From Massilia psychrophila (lineage in GTDB: Bacteria; Pseudomonadota; Gammaproteobacteria; Burkholderiales; Burkholderiaceae_D): a stretch of DNA of 60,176 nucleotides. The stretch spans positions 1-60,176 of the forward strand of contig NZ_PDOB01000026.1 in the NCBI RefSeq assembly GCF_002760665.1. The letters run 5' to 3'. The notes beneath the pieces were generated by a model that had not been told where the DNA came from, did no database searches, and saw only the letters and a list, made by a program, of their open reading frames with translations. A program made the translations under genes and the position numbers. This document shows, in pieces, positions 19,182 to 28,973 of this stretch; position 1 is the first letter of the stretch, and every line of letters starts with the position of its first letter.

Positions 19182-20168
19182 CTACATGCGCGCCAGCACG
19201 GCGCCCCAGGTAAAACCGCCGCCAACGCCTTCCATCAAGACAGTATTGCCCTGCTTGATGCGGCCGTCACGCACCGCTACGTCGAGCGCAAGCGGGATCG
19301 AGGCGGCCGAGGTGTTGCCGTGCTGGTCGACGGTGACGACCATCTTTTCCAGCGGCAGGTGGAGTTTTTTGGCAGTGCTTTTCATGATGCGAATGTTGGC
19401 CTGGTGCGGCACCAGCCAGTCGACTTCGGCAGCCGTCATGCCGGCGTGCTCCAGCACTTCATTGGCGACCTGTTCGAGTACCGACACGGCCAGCTTGAAC
19501 ACGGCCGGCCCATCCATGTAGAGAAAACCGCTGCCGGCGATGGCGCCGTTGGCGAGGTTGCCCGGCACGCTGAGGATGTCGGCATGGCTGCCGTCGGCGT
19601 GCAGCCTGGAGCCGAGGATGCCAGGCGTTTTCGACGCGCTCATGACGACCGCGCCGGCGCCGTCGCCGAACAGCACGCAGGTGCCGCGGTCTTCGAAATT
19701 GAGGATGCGCGAAAACACTTCGGCGCCGATCACCAGCACGTTCTTGTGGTTGCCCGCCTTGATGAAAGCGTCCGCCACCGACACGGCATAGACGAAACCG
19801 CTGCAGACTGCCTGGACATCGAACGCGGCGCTGTTGTTGTTCATGCCGAGCTTGCGCTGGACGACGCAGGCGGTGCTCGGAAAGCTGCCGTAAAAGTCGG
19901 GCGTCGAGCTGGCGACGATCACCAGGTCGATGTCGTGCGGCTGCATGTCGGCCATCTCGAGCGCTTTTTTCGCCGCCGCCACCGCCAGATCGGACGACAA
20001 CTCGTCGGCCGCGGCGTAATGGCGCGCCGAAATGCCGCTGCGCGAAAAAATCCATTCGTCGGACGTTTCGATGCCTTTCGCCGCCAGCTGCGAGGTCAGG
20101 TCCCCGTTGGTGACGCGGCGCGCCGGCAGATAGCTGCCGGTACCGATAATCTTGCTGTACAAAGTCAT
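19182..20168 (-). CDS. fabH: Beta-ketoacyl-ACP synthase III
   Basis: FabH starts fatty-acid synthesis by condensing acetyl-CoA with malonyl-ACP. The start at 20168 ([15 protein letters not shown]) gives 328 residues. The catalytic triad is visible: C122 (AVCSGFVYA), the histidine of [11 protein letters not shown], and the asparagine of [12 protein letters not shown]. It starts 15 bases after plsX. Confidence 0.97.
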   Translation of the reverse strand: MTLYSKIIGTGSYLPARRVTNGDLTSQLAAKGIETSDEWIFSRSGISARHYAAADELSSDLAVAAAKKALEMADMQPHDIDLVIVASSTPDFYGSFPSTACVVQRKLGMNNNSAAFDVQAVCSGFVYAVSVADAFIKAGNHKNVLVIGAEVFSRILNFEDRGTCVLFGDGAGAVVMSASKTPGILGSRLHADGSHADILSVPGNLANGAIAGSGFLYMDGPAVFKLAVSVLEQVANEVLEHAGMTAAEVDWLVPHQANIRIMKSTAKKLHLPLEKMVVTVDQHGNTSAASIPLALDVAVRDGRIKQGNTVLMEGVGGGFTWGAVLARM

Positions 20169-20182
20169 TGCTGGCGTCTCGC

Positions 20183-21256
20183 TTAAATTGTTGAGCCTGG
20201 CGTTGCGGTATCGGCCGCGGCCCGCTCGGGCGTGCATGGCATCAGCTCGCCGATCATGGTCGAGAGCTGTTCCTGCACATTATATTTCGCCGCATCAAAT
20301 GCGCGCTTGATCGCCCACTCGAAAGAATAAGAATCGGCGCCGCCATGACTTTTGAACACCAGCCCGCGCAAGCCGAGCAGGCTGGCGCCGTTGTAGCGTG
20401 ACGGGTTGAAGCGATCCTTGATCCGTCGCATCGCACCACGTGCAATCAGGGCTCCGAGCATCGTCAGCGGGTTGCGGCGAAACTCCGTGTTCAGCACGTC
20501 TTTCATGAAGCGGCCCAAACCCTCGCTCGCTTTCAGGGTCACGTTGCCGACGAAGCCGTCGCACACCACGACGTCAGTGGTGCCCTTGAAAATGTCGTTG
20601 CCTTCGACGTTGCCGTAAAAATTAAGCAAGCCGCGCGCGTGGTCTTGCTGCAGCAGCCTGGCAGTCGCCTTGACCACTTCGTTGCCTTTGATTTCTTCGG
20701 TACCGACGTTGAGCAGGCCGATGGTCGGACGGGCAGTACCTTCCATCGCTGAAAACAGAACCGAACCCATCACTGCGAACTGATGCAGGTGGTGCGGCTC
20801 GCAATCGACGTTGGCGCCAAGGTCGAGCATGTAGGTCGGACCATTTTTCTGGTTCGGCATGATCGAGCAGATGGCCGGACGGTCGACCCCCTGCATGGTC
20901 TTGAGCACATAGCGCGAGACTGCCATCAGGGCGCCAGTGTTGCCGGCCGAAACGCAGGCTTTGGCCTTGCCGTCTTTTACCAATTCGACCGCGACACGCA
21001 TCGACGAATCCTTCTTGCGGCGCAGCGCCACTTCGATCGGATCGTCCATCGTCACTACTTCGGAAGCGTGCTGCACGGTGATACGCGGATGGGTGTCGGC
21101 CTTCAGGCGCTTCAGTTCCGCGCTCAGTTCGTCCTCGAGGCCGACCAGGATCAGAAATGCTTCAGGCTCATGCTTGAGAAAAGAAATGGCTGCGGGAATG
21201 GTCACGGCGCTGCCGTGATCGCCGCCCATGCAGTCGATCGAGAGTGTAATTATCAT
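20183..21256 (-). CDS. plsX: Phosphate acyltransferase
   Basis: PlsX makes acyl-phosphate from acyl-ACP for phospholipid assembly by PlsY/PlsC. The 357-residue protein begins with the diagnostic [10 protein letters not shown] and contains [10 protein letters not shown] and [13 protein letters not shown]. It opens the core fab block; rpmF lies 187 bases upstream with a probable terminator between, so plsX may use both read-through and a local promoter. Confidence 0.97.
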   Translation of the reverse strand: MIITLSIDCMGGDHGSAVTIPAAISFLKHEPEAFLILVGLEDELSAELKRLKADTHPRITVQHASEVVTMDDPIEVALRRKKDSSMRVAVELVKDGKAKACVSAGNTGALMAVSRYVLKTMQGVDRPAICSIMPNQKNGPTYMLDLGANVDCEPHHLHQFAVMGSVLFSAMEGTARPTIGLLNVGTEEIKGNEVVKATARLLQQDHARGLLNFYGNVEGNDIFKGTTDVVVCDGFVGNVTLKASEGLGRFMKDVLNTEFRRNPLTMLGALIARGAMRRIKDRFNPSRYNGASLLGLRGLVFKSHGGADSYSFEWAIKRAFDAAKYNVQEQLSTMIGELMPCTPERAAADTATPGSTI

Positions 21257-21376
21257 CAGGTAGGTGCGTACCGCTGCCCGAACACGGCCGGCGGCAGGAT
21301 GCGATCTGTAGGCGAGCGCCAGTCAGAGTCAGCGTAATTCAAAATGACGGGGTGCAATTCTTGCAACCAAGACAAA

Positions 21377-21415
21377 GAAAAAGCGGCGCCACGCAAACAA
21401 ATACGTCGCACCGCC
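21377..21415 (-). terminator. Probable attenuator between rpmF and plsX
   Basis: On the minus strand GCGGUGC pairs with GCGCCGC (one G-U pair) around a loop of about 17 bases, and TTTTTC follows. It lies 29 bases after the rpmF stop. A leaky terminator here would let rpmF be expressed more strongly than the fab genes. Confidence 0.45.
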
Positions 21416-21443
21416 TTCGCCTTACTCAAAGAAAAAACGTCGA

Positions 21444-21626
21444 TTACTCGTCGTTCTTGGTCTTGAGCACTTTACGGCCACGATAAAAGCCGTTCGGGCT
21501 AATGTGGTGACGCAGGTGGGTTTCACCGGTCGTAGGCTCGATGCCCAGTTGCGGCGCAACCAGGAAATCGTGCGAACGGTGCATACCGCGCTTCGATGGG
21601 GACTTCTTGTTCTGCTGGACTGCCAT
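21444..21626 (-). CDS. rpmF: 50S ribosomal protein L32
   Basis: A 60-residue basic ribosomal protein. The start [20 protein letters not shown] is the family signature. The usual zinc cysteines are replaced by non-cysteine residues in the C-terminal half ([19 protein letters not shown]), as in other C-minus L32 forms. The yceD-rpmF-plsX order is conserved in proteobacteria. Confidence 0.97.
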   Translation of the reverse strand: MAVQQNKKSPSKRGMHRSHDFLVAPQLGIEPTTGETHLRHHISPNGFYRGRKVLKTKNDE

Positions 21627-21811
21627 GATAACTCCTAAACCATAAGTTCTAAAATTCTAACACATTCGATTGGCAAATACATGCGAATCGAGTATCCCAC
21701 CGGCAAATGATTCTTTACCGACATATTTAACGCTTTACTACATTTCCAAACCACATTGTCATACTCGATTGCCGCACGCGTCTGACACGTTCTTTACGCC
21801 CTGCTCATTAC

Positions 21812-22309
21812 TTATTCTGTTTTGATATCCTTGAGGCTGGCGAACGGCGACGGCTTGACCGCCTTCAGTTCGTCGAGCAGCTTGCTGTCCGGGCAGACCT
21901 CGTGTTTCGGCACCTGCGGCAAGGCCAGCAGCGCTTCGTCTTCGACCAGCTCGCGCACGTCGGTGCTGCGGCTGCCGACGATGACGTCGATGCTCTCGTC
22001 GTCGAGGATATCTTCGATCTGGTCAGCCTCTTCGTCATCCTTGCCGAGTACCAGCATGGTCGACGAATTCATGTCGTAAGCGAACGGCGTCAGGCAACGC
22101 TGGCACATCAGCTGCACGGTGCCGCTGACCGACAACACCAGTGCGGGGTAACCCTCGGCGGTGACGGCGCCGTCGACGGCCCAAACGACCTCGCCGGACT
22201 GGTCGGCACAGTCCTTGCCAAGCCGACTCATCGATGCAACCGGCGTGACACCGTCGCGGTGGCCGTTGCTTCGACCGAATTCGAAAGCGTCGATGACAAA
22301 AGCACTCAT
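21812..22309 (-). CDS. yceD: YceD/DUF177 23S rRNA accumulation protein
   Basis: The ATG at 22309 (MSAFVIDAFEF) gives 165 residues. The family motif is LMCQRCLTPFAYDM near the centre, followed by an acidic stretch (KDDEEADQIEDILDDESIDV) and LVEDEALLALPQVPKHE at the end. YceD proteins are needed for normal 23S rRNA levels, but the mechanism is not established. A sigma70-like promoter lies at 22337-22366. A longer frame to 22366 would overlap that promoter. Confidence 0.9.
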   Translation of the reverse strand: MSAFVIDAFEFGRSNGHRDGVTPVASMSRLGKDCADQSGEVVWAVDGAVTAEGYPALVLSVSGTVQLMCQRCLTPFAYDMNSSTMLVLGKDDEEADQIEDILDDESIDVIVGSRSTDVRELVEDEALLALPQVPKHEVCPDSKLLDELKAVKPSPFASLKDIKTE

Positions 22310-22336
22310 ATGAGAAATTTCCCCGGAAAACCTGCG

Positions 22337-22366
22337 ATAATAGCAGGCTTGGCCCCATGAAGTCAA
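22337..22366 (-). promoter_or_regulatory. Sigma70-like promoter of yceD-rpmF-(plsX-fab)
   Basis: On the minus strand TTGACT, 18 bases, TATTAT. Transcription would start near 22330, leaving about 20 untranslated bases before yceD. It is in the right place to drive the whole ribosomal/fatty-acid operon. Confidence 0.55.
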
Positions 22367-22507
22367 AGACTTGGCGGGTTTTTTTGCACCGGCGGGCGGC
22401 GACTGTTGCCGTACCTTTGCTCTATCTGTTTCCCCTATCTGCTACCGCATCTCTTGCCTGTTACACCGAGCGGGCGCATCATCCCTGACAACGCCTTCCA
22501 ACTTCTG

Positions 22508-23122
22508 ATGATACCAAATCCCGCCCTGCCCCGCCTGATTCTCGCGTCAAGCTCGTCCTACCGGCGCGAGTTGCTCGAACGCTTGCGCCTGCCGTTTGAG
22601 GTGATGGTGCCCGACATTTGGGAAGCCTCGTTGCCGGGCGAGCAGCCCGGCGCCACCGCGCTGCGCCTGGCGCGCGAAAAGGCGGCGGCGGTGGCGGCGC
22701 GCGCACCCGGCGCCATCGTCATCGGGTCAGACCAGGTCGCCACGCTAGACGGCGAACAGATCGGCAAACCAGGCGACCATGCGCGGGCGCTGGCGCAGTT
22801 GCAAAAAATGCGCGGGCGCACGATCGTGTTCCACACCGCGCTGTGCGTATGGGACGGCCGCGCCAGCGCACTGCCGGGGCCGGCACAACTGGAAAATGTT
22901 CAGACCGTCGTCACCTTCCGTAACCTGGCCGACGACGAACTGGACGCCTATCTGCATATCGAGCAGCCCTACGATTGCGCCGGCAGCGCCAAGAACGAAG
23001 GGCTCGGCATAGCCCTCCTCGAGCGCATCGACAGCAGCGACCCGACCGCACTGACCGGCCTGCCGATGATTGCCCTCACCGCCATGCTGCGCAAAGCCGG
23101 CGTGCGTTTTTTCGGCCTGTAA
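22508..23122 (+). CDS. yceF: Maf-family nucleotide pyrophosphatase (YceF type)
   Basis: A house-cleaning pyrophosphatase; the YceF subgroup prefers 7-methyl-GTP. The ATG at 22508 gives 204 residues: LILASSSSYRRELLERL at the N-terminus, VIGSDQVATLDGEQIGKPGD in the middle and DDELDAYLHIEQPYDCAGSAKNEG near the end. The SSSYRR form of the first motif fits YceF rather than YhdE. It is divergent from yceD, its usual neighbour. Confidence 0.93.
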   Translation: MIPNPALPRLILASSSSYRRELLERLRLPFEVMVPDIWEASLPGEQPGATALRLAREKAAAVAARAPGAIVIGSDQVATLDGEQIGKPGDHARALAQLQKMRGRTIVFHTALCVWDGRASALPGPAQLENVQTVVTFRNLADDELDAYLHIEQPYDCAGSAKNEGLGIALLERIDSSDPTALTGLPMIALTAMLRKAGVRFFGL

Positions 23123-23131
23123 AATAAAATA

Positions 23132-23196
23132 GGGTCAGACCCGTTTGTTGTACGGCTCAGACATTGTTTTGCCAGTTATAAAACGGGTCTGACCCC
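23132..23196. repeat. Inverted repeat GGGTCAGACCCGTTT ... AAACGGGTCTGACCC (copy B)
   Basis: Arms at 23132-23146 and 23181-23195 are perfect 15-base reverse complements separated by 34 bases. It lies 9 bases after the yceF stop, ahead of the next gene. The long stem followed by a T-rich stretch (ccatttttcc) may also terminate transcription. Confidence 0.8.
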
Positions 23197-23234
23197 ATTT
23201 TTCCTACCCTGATTCATTCAAAAAGAAGAAGAAC

Positions 23235-23981
23235 ATGCCCGGCACTCTTTACCTGATCCCAAATACCCTTGGCAGCACCGGGGCCGCCGCCGGCGCCCTC
23301 GACCATATCATTCCGCTGCACGTGCAGGCGCTCACCGCGAAGCTCGACTATTTCGTGGCCGAGAACGCGAAGACCGCGCGCGGCTTCCTGAAACTGATCG
23401 CGATCGACCATCCGCTCGCTAGGCCGCTGCAGGAAATCGAGATTGCAGAACTGAACGTGAATACCCCGCCTGCGGCGCTGGCAGGCCTGCTGGCTCCCCT
23501 ACTGGCCGGGCGTGACGCCGGGCTGGTGTCGGAAGCGGGGGTGCCGGCGGTGGCCGATCCGGGCGCCGACCTGGTGCGTCTGGCGCATCAGCACGGCATC
23601 ACGGTCAAGCCGCTGGTGGGCCCGTCGTCGCTGCTGCTGGCCGTCATGGCTAGCGGACTCAACGGGCAAAGTTTCGCCTTCAACGGCTACCTGCCCACCG
23701 ATGCAACGCTGCGCGCCAAGCGCATCAAGGAGCTGGAGGGGCGGTCAAGCCGCGAAAGCCAGACCCAGCTGCTGATCGAGACGCCCTACCGCAACGGCGC
23801 GATGCTCGAGGCGCTGGCGGCAACCTGCCAGCCGGGCACGCTGATCTGCGTCGCGACCGACCTCAGCCTGCCGACCGAATCGATCCGCACGCAAAATGGC
23901 GGCAAGTGGAAGAGTTTGCTTGCGGCCGGCAAGATGCCGGACTTTCACAAGAAGCCGACGGTGTTCTTACTGCTGGGGTAA
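23235..23981 (+). CDS. Tetrapyrrole-methylase-fold SAM-dependent methyltransferase
   Basis: A 248-residue protein of the RsmI-like/TP-methylase superfamily. The start MPGTLYLIPNTLG, the glycine-rich LVSEAGVPAVADPGADLVRLA and the VGPSSLLLAVMASGL segment match the fold. This branch commonly follows maf/yceF in betaproteobacteria. Its substrate is not known; rRNA is a guess from RsmI. GAAGAAGAA precedes the ATG as a purine-rich ribosome site. Confidence 0.85.
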   Translation: MPGTLYLIPNTLGSTGAAAGALDHIIPLHVQALTAKLDYFVAENAKTARGFLKLIAIDHPLARPLQEIEIAELNVNTPPAALAGLLAPLLAGRDAGLVSEAGVPAVADPGADLVRLAHQHGITVKPLVGPSSLLLAVMASGLNGQSFAFNGYLPTDATLRAKRIKELEGRSSRESQTQLLIETPYRNGAMLEALAATCQPGTLICVATDLSLPTESIRTQNGGKWKSLLAAGKMPDFHKKPTVFLLLG

Positions 23982-23995
23982 GCCGATGAGCGACG

Positions 23996-25264
23996 CTAGT
24001 GCACGTCCTGCGCCAGCTCGTTGATCCATTCGAAAGCGGCCAACTCGATCTCGCGCAAGTCCTTGCTGGTCAGGTCGAGGTGGCGCAAGGCGGTGGCCAG
24101 CGGCTTGCCGCACTTGGCTTTTTCGAGCATTTCGACGACGTTGAGCATGTCGCCGTACTCGCCCTGCCGGTACAGCAGCGCGGCGCGGACGTCGTCGGCG
24201 ACGTCGACAGTGTCGAGGATGTCTTCCATTGCCATCGAGAACAGCGCCTCGGTAAGCGACATGATGCCGACGGTGAAGCCGGTATCGGCGGCGTCTTGCT
24301 GGCCTGGATGCATCTTCAGGCTCATCAGCTCGAGCATCTTGCCGCGCGTGGTCGCCATCTGCAGCAACGGCAGGTTCAGTTCGACCTTGGCACCCGGCGT
24401 TGCATACAGCAGGATCTGCAGCCAGCGCTGCAATTGCTGGCGCCCCAGCACTTCGATGGCCTGGCCCAGCGTGTCGATCCTGCCGCGCGCGCCGGCGGCC
24501 GGGGTGTTGACGAGGCGCAGCAGGTTCAGGCTGATCAGCGCATCGCGCTTGACCGCCAGTTCGATGGTGTGGTTGTCGGCCTCCGAATTGACCAGCTCGA
24601 GCAGGTGCAGGATGGCCAGCTCGGACGGCGCAATTTTCTTGCCGCTGAGGATGGCGGGACGGGCAAAATAAAAGCCCTGAAAATATTCAAAGCCGAGTTC
24701 GAGGCATCGGCGGAACTCTTCCAACGTTTCGACTTTTTCGGCCAGCAGCGTCTTGTTGTTGCGCCGCAGCGACTGCGTCAGTTCCGGCAGCCGCGCCGGC
24801 GCCACGCCCTTGACGTCGATCTTGATGACGTCGACCAGTTCGACCAGGGCGCGGACATCGTCCGACTCGGCCACCACATCGTCGAGGGCAAACTTGAAGC
24901 CGAGCGCCTTCAGTTCGGCCAAGCGCGCCAGCAACTCGGGTGTGGCTTTGACGGTTTCGAGGATTTCGAGGATAACCTTGTCGGCCGGCAGGAAGCGCAC
25001 GTAATCGCTCATCAGTGCAACCGCATTGACGTTGACGAACGCCAGTTGCGGACCGACCACCTGCTCCATACCCAGTTGCGACACGTGCGAAATGACGGCC
25101 GCGGTGGCGGCGGCGTCGTCGGTGACGTTCGCCTCGTTCGAGCCGGCTGTGCGGAACAGCAGTTCGAATGCAACCAGATGCTGGTCACGCCCGAGGATAG
25201 GCTGACGCGCCAGGAAAAAATCGTCAAAAGGCAATAACAACTGCGCTGCTGCGTCGGTTGACAC
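23996..25264 (-). CDS. HDOD domain protein with degenerate EAL domain
   Basis: The GTG at 25264 is chosen because AGGAG lies 6 bases upstream; this gives 422 residues. The N-terminal 200 residues form an EAL-like barrel (FFLARQPILGRDQHLVAFELLFR, FVNVNAVALMSDYVRFL, FALDDVV, VIKIDVK, LLAEKVETLEEF), but the motif reads ELL instead of EAL, so cyclic-di-GMP hydrolysis is doubtful. The C-terminal 200 residues are an HDOD domain (ISLNLLRLVNTPAAG ... LGQAIEVLGRQQLQRWL). Such YuxH-type proteins are signalling adaptors. It is convergent with the methyltransferase. Confidence 0.9.
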   Translation of the reverse strand: MSTDAAAQLLLPFDDFFLARQPILGRDQHLVAFELLFRTAGSNEANVTDDAAATAAVISHVSQLGMEQVVGPQLAFVNVNAVALMSDYVRFLPADKVILEILETVKATPELLARLAELKALGFKFALDDVVAESDDVRALVELVDVIKIDVKGVAPARLPELTQSLRRNNKTLLAEKVETLEEFRRCLELGFEYFQGFYFARPAILSGKKIAPSELAILHLLELVNSEADNHTIELAVKRDALISLNLLRLVNTPAAGARGRIDTLGQAIEVLGRQQLQRWLQILLYATPGAKVELNLPLLQMATTRGKMLELMSLKMHPGQQDAADTGFTVGIMSLTEALFSMAMEDILDTVDVADDVRAALLYRQGEYGDMLNVVEMLEKAKCGKPLATALRHLDLTSKDLREIELAAFEWINELAQDVH

Positions 25265-25405
25265 GGAGCACTCCTGAAAATACCTGGCGCACCGGTTGCC
25301 CGGCTTGATAACCAATCCGGGCGGCGCCTACAGTCCAACTATACTACATATTCAGTTTCATTTGCATTTCGACATCGAAACCTGTACCCCTGATTTCAGC
25401 GTCGT

Positions 25406-26554
25406 TCAAGGCCGGCGCGATCCGGGAGGTTTCGGCCCGGTCGGGCGGCCGGTCGGACGCGCGCTGGTGCGGCGTGCACCCGGCGCGGCGGCAGGCTGGC
25501 GTAGACCCGCCGGGGCCACCGCACCCGCCGCACCGGGGGTGCCGGCGGGCGCCTGGCCCGGCAAGCGCAGGCTACCGGTGCCGGCGGTCGGGCTGGCGCG
25601 GCGTGCATTGCCGACCGGCACGCGGGCGCTGCCGTTAGCGCCGACCCTTGACGTCGACGAACCGGTCATCTGGGTACCGGATTCGATGACAAAGGTGGCG
25701 TCGGCGTTCTTGCCCAGCACCTGCACCAGGTACGGCATCACCTGGCGCAAGGTAGGCTCGAGGGTGTATGGCGGGTTGATGATGAACATGCCGCTGCTAT
25801 GCAGTCCGAATCCATCCGGGCCCGGGGTCGACACCGTCAGTGTGACGTTCAGCCATTCCTTCGACGGCAAGCGCTTGAGCTTGTCGGCGAATTGGCGCGA
25901 TTCCATGCGCTGCAGCACCGGATACCAGATCGCAAAAATGCCGCTCGGGAAGCGTTCGAGCGAACCTTCCAGCGCATCGCGCACCTTGCGGTAGTCCTGC
26001 TTGTCCTCATAGGGCGGATCGATCAGTACCAGCGCGCGGCGCGACGGCGGCGGCAGCAGCGTCTTGAGCGCCTGGAAGCCGTCGCCGCGTTCGATCAGCA
26101 CCCGCTTGCCGCGCCCGGCCGGGCGTTCGCCCTGCTCGGCGGCGTGTTCAGCCACCTTGCGAAAGTTATCCGCCAATATCTTGCTGTCGGCCGGGTGCAG
26201 TTCGAACAGGCGCAGGCGGTCTTGCTCGCGCATGAGCTTGTCGGCGCAATACGGCGAGCCAGGGTAGTAACGCATCTTGCCGCTCGGATTCAGGCCCTTG
26301 ACCAGGTTGACGTAAGCGGCCAGTTGCTTCGGCATGTCCTTGCGTTCCCACAGCGGGCCGATGCCGGTTTCGTATTCGGCGTTCTTGGCGGCGTAGCCGC
26401 CATCGAGGGCGTACACGCCGGCGCCCGAGTGGGTGTCGATGTAGGTATAAGCGGTGTCCTTCTGGTTCATGTACTCGTGCAACTGGATTTGCACGAAATG
26501 CTTGAGGACGTCGGCGTGATTACCCGCGTGAAAGGCGTGGCGGTAGCTAAGCAT
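25406..26554 (-). CDS. rlmJ: 23S rRNA (adenine2030-N6)-methyltransferase with a low-complexity tail
   Basis: RlmJ methylates A2030 of 23S rRNA. The ATG at 26554 gives MLSYRHAFHAGNHADVLKH, the exact family start. SAM-binding THSGAGVYAL and the catalytic DPPYEDKQDY follow. Core similarity ends near residue 285 (FVIESGTQMTG). A further 95 or so residues are rich in proline, glycine, alanine and arginine (for example RPTGRPTGPKPPGSRRP), making 382 residues against about 280 usual. The tail may be a disordered RNA-binding extension. Confidence 0.93.
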   Translation of the reverse strand: MLSYRHAFHAGNHADVLKHFVQIQLHEYMNQKDTAYTYIDTHSGAGVYALDGGYAAKNAEYETGIGPLWERKDMPKQLAAYVNLVKGLNPSGKMRYYPGSPYCADKLMREQDRLRLFELHPADSKILADNFRKVAEHAAEQGERPAGRGKRVLIERGDGFQALKTLLPPPSRRALVLIDPPYEDKQDYRKVRDALEGSLERFPSGIFAIWYPVLQRMESRQFADKLKRLPSKEWLNVTLTVSTPGPDGFGLHSSGMFIINPPYTLEPTLRQVMPYLVQVLGKNADATFVIESGTQMTGSSTSRVGANGSARVPVGNARRASPTAGTGSLRLPGQAPAGTPGAAGAVAPAGLRQPAAAPGARRTSARPTGRPTGPKPPGSRRP

Positions 26555-26691
26555 GGAATTTCCAAATAACGGGATCGGACGGCGCGCGGCATTGCAAAAT
26601 GCAGCGCAAAGTTCCGATATTATCCACCACATTCGATAATCGGTGACGATTTTGGACTGGCCGCGCCTGGCCGCGCCCTCGACGCAGGCGC

Positions 26692-26727
26692 AAAAAAGCC
26701 GCACCGGCGGTTTGCCGGTACGGCTTT
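26692..26727 (-). terminator. Intrinsic terminator of aceA
   Basis: On the minus strand AAGCCGTACCGGC, a short loop, GCCGGTGCGGCTT form a long stem with one mismatch, followed by TTTTTT. It lies 45 bases after the aceA stop. Confidence 0.85.
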
Positions 26728-26771
26728 CAGCGCGTCGGAAAAGGGCTTGCGCCCTCCTCCCTGGCCCCCTT

Positions 26772-28070
26772 TTACGCCACTTTTTTCTCGTCGAAAAATT
26801 GTTCATCTTCGGTCGAGCCGTGCAGCGCCGTGGTCGAGCTCTGGTGTTGCTGGATGGTCTGGGTGACCGCGTCGAAGTAGCCGGTGCCGACTTCGCGCTG
26901 GTGCTTGACCGCGGTAAAACCCTTGTCGGCCGATGCAAATTCGGCTTCCTGCAGCTCGACGAAGGCGGTCATGTTGCGGCGCGCATAGCCGTGGGCCAGG
27001 TTGAACATGCCGTAGTTGAGCGCATGAAAACCGGCCAGCGTGATGAACTGGAACTTGTAACCCATCGCGCCCAGTTCTTTCTGGAACTTGGCGATGGTGG
27101 CGTCGTCGAGGTTTTTCTTCCAGTTGAACGAAGGCGAGCAGTTGTAGGCCAGCATCTTGCCCGGGAACTTGGCGTGCACGGCATCGGCGAACTGCTTGGC
27201 GAAGGCCAGGTCAGGCTTACCGGTTTCGCACCACACCAGGTCGGCGAACGGGCAATATGCGAGGGCGCGGGCGATTGACTGCTCGAGGCCGTTCTTGACG
27301 CGGTAAAAGCCCTCGACGGTGCGCTCGCCTGTGCAGAACGGCTGGTCGTTGGGGTCGATGTCGGACGTCAGGAGGTCGGCCGCCTCGGCGTCGGTACGGG
27401 CGATCACCAGGGTCGAGGTGCCCATGACGTCAGCGGCGAGGCGGGCGGCGGTCAGTTTTTCGACAAATTCGCGGGTAGGTACAAGCACCTTGCCGCCCAT
27501 GTGGCCGCATTTCTTGACCGACGCCAGCTGGTCTTCGAAGTGCACGCCGGCCGCGCCCGCATCGATCATCGACTTCATCAGTTCGTAGGCATTGAGCACG
27601 CCGCCGAAGCCGGCTTCGGCGTCAGCGATGATCGGCGCGAAGTAGTCGATGTCGTCGCGGCCTTCGGACCACTGGATCTGGTCGGCGCGCTGGAAGGTGT
27701 TGTTAATTTTCTTGACGACCGTCGGCACCGAATTGACCGGGTACAGCGACTGGTCCGGATACATTTCGCCGGCCATGTTGGCGTCGCCCGCCACTTGCCA
27801 GCCCGACAAATAAATCGCTTTCAGGCCGGCCTTGACTTGCTGCATGGCCTGGTTGCCGGTCATGGCGCCGAGGGTGGCAACGAACGGCTCGGTGGCAAGC
27901 AGGTCCCACATCTTTTCGGCGCCGCGCTGGGCGATGGTGTGCTCGATCTGCAACGAGCCGCGCAGCCGGACCACGTCGGCGGCGGTGTAATTGCGGACCA
28001 CGCCCGTCCAGCGCGGGTTGGTATCCCAGTCTGCCTGCAAAGCTGCCACTTGCTGTTCACGAGTTGCCAT
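26772..28070 (-). CDS. aceA: Isocitrate lyase
   Basis: AceA splits isocitrate into glyoxylate and succinate, the first step of the glyoxylate shunt used on acetate and fatty acids. The ATG at 28070 has CAGGAG 7 bases upstream and gives 432 residues. The active-site loop KKCGHMGG contains the catalytic cysteine C188, [21 protein letters not shown] carries substrate contacts, and [10 protein letters not shown] is present. No malate synthase gene is adjacent. A long AT-rich leader with a palindrome (28211-28229) suggests regulation. Confidence 0.97.
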   Translation of the reverse strand: MATREQQVAALQADWDTNPRWTGVVRNYTAADVVRLRGSLQIEHTIAQRGAEKMWDLLATEPFVATLGAMTGNQAMQQVKAGLKAIYLSGWQVAGDANMAGEMYPDQSLYPVNSVPTVVKKINNTFQRADQIQWSEGRDDIDYFAPIIADAEAGFGGVLNAYELMKSMIDAGAAGVHFEDQLASVKKCGHMGGKVLVPTREFVEKLTAARLAADVMGTSTLVIARTDAEAADLLTSDIDPNDQPFCTGERTVEGFYRVKNGLEQSIARALAYCPFADLVWCETGKPDLAFAKQFADAVHAKFPGKMLAYNCSPSFNWKKNLDDATIAKFQKELGAMGYKFQFITLAGFHALNYGMFNLAHGYARRNMTAFVELQEAEFASADKGFTAVKHQREVGTGYFDAVTQTIQQHQSSTTALHGSTEDEQFFDEKKVA

Positions 28071-28450
28071 GGTTGTTCTCCTGATTGAAATATTGAGTTG
28101 AAAATCTAAATCCCTAGACAAATCATAGACTTTTTTGTGCACAGCAGCACACTCTTATATAAGACATATAACTAAATTAAATTAGTTAATAATCAGTGAC
28201 TTATCGTTTTAATTTCGCAATGCGAAATTAGATTTCTTAAAATGGGAGCGCCGGACGCAGTTTTTCTCGCTAACATCTCACCATGCGAAATGACAACACC
28301 ACCTGATGAAAACGCACAGTGTCCAGGCGCATGAACGGCCATGACCAATGGTAGAAGCGCGCTCCAACGTCGGGCTTGACGTGAGGCAACTAAAGCCGGG
28401 ACAAGCCCGGCATCGCCGCGATCGAAGAAATTTCGGCTGGGGGCTGCAGC
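28071..28450. other. AT-rich intergenic region upstream of aceA
   Basis: These 380 bases carry no supported gene. The half nearest aceA is unusually AT-rich for this genome (28090-28240) and contains the palindrome at 28211-28229 plus a half copy (ATGCGAAAT, 28293-28301). TATGAT-like and TATATAA sequences are candidate -10 elements, but no hexamer pair stands out. Near rraA a stem GCCGGG ... CCCGGC (28394-28410) may end the rraA transcript. Confidence 0.6.
28211..28229. promoter_or_regulatory. Perfect palindrome AATTTCGCA-a-TGCGAAATT, probable operator of aceA
   Basis: Nine-base arms around one central base. A second half site with the same TGCGAAAT core lies at 28293-28301. The position, about 140-160 bases before aceA, suits a transcription-factor site. 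The TTTCGCA/TGCGAAA type is reminiscent of sites for XRE-type short-chain-fatty-acid regulators (RamB/ScfR-like), but the regulator's identity is inference. Confidence 0.55.
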
Positions 28451-28945
28451 TCAGGCGAGCTGCTGTTGCGCCACAAGGACGCCGTCGGTGTCGGCATACA
28501 TCCAGTCGCCCGGATTGACGGCCACGCCCTGGACGACAATCCGGGTGTTGTGCTCGCCGGTGCCGGCCTTGCTGCTTTTTTGCGGATGGGTGGCCAGGGC
28601 GCGCACGCCGATCTCGCAGCTGTTGATTTCGTCGCTGTCGCGCACGCAACCGTCGACGACGATGCCGCTCCAACCGTTGTCCTGGGCCAGCAGCGCCAGC
28701 TGACCGCCGACCAGCGCGCGCCGCAGGCTGGCGCCGCCGTCGATCACCAGCACGCTGCCGTGGCCCGGGCCTTCGAGCGTGGAGCGCACCAGCGCGTTGT
28801 CCTCGAACACCTTGAGGGTGACCGCCGGCCCGCTGAACTTGACGCGCAGGCCGAACAGGCGGAACACCGGCGGCAGCACCGCCAGCCGGCCTTGGGCCAG
28901 CAGCTCGGGGTGATTATCGCAAAGGTCGGTGGTGGCAAAGTCCAT
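28451..28945 (-). CDS. rraA: Ribonuclease E activity regulator RraA
   Basis: A 164-residue protein of the RraA/HMG-aldolase-like fold, which in E. coli binds RNase E and inhibits it. The family motifs [10 protein letters not shown] at the N-terminus, [20 protein letters not shown] around residue 65 and [17 protein letters not shown] around 90 are clear. Some family members are oxaloacetate decarboxylases or aldolases, so the biochemical role could differ. It lies 28 bases after the MFS transporter gene on the same strand. Confidence 0.9.
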   Translation of the reverse strand: MDFATTDLCDNHPELLAQGRLAVLPPVFRLFGLRVKFSGPAVTLKVFEDNALVRSTLEGPGHGSVLVIDGGASLRRALVGGQLALLAQDNGWSGIVVDGCVRDSDEINSCEIGVRALATHPQKSSKAGTGEHNTRIVVQGVAVNPGDWMYADTDGVLVAQQQLA

Positions 28946-28973
28946 GGCGGCTCCTTGAAAAATGAATAAAATT

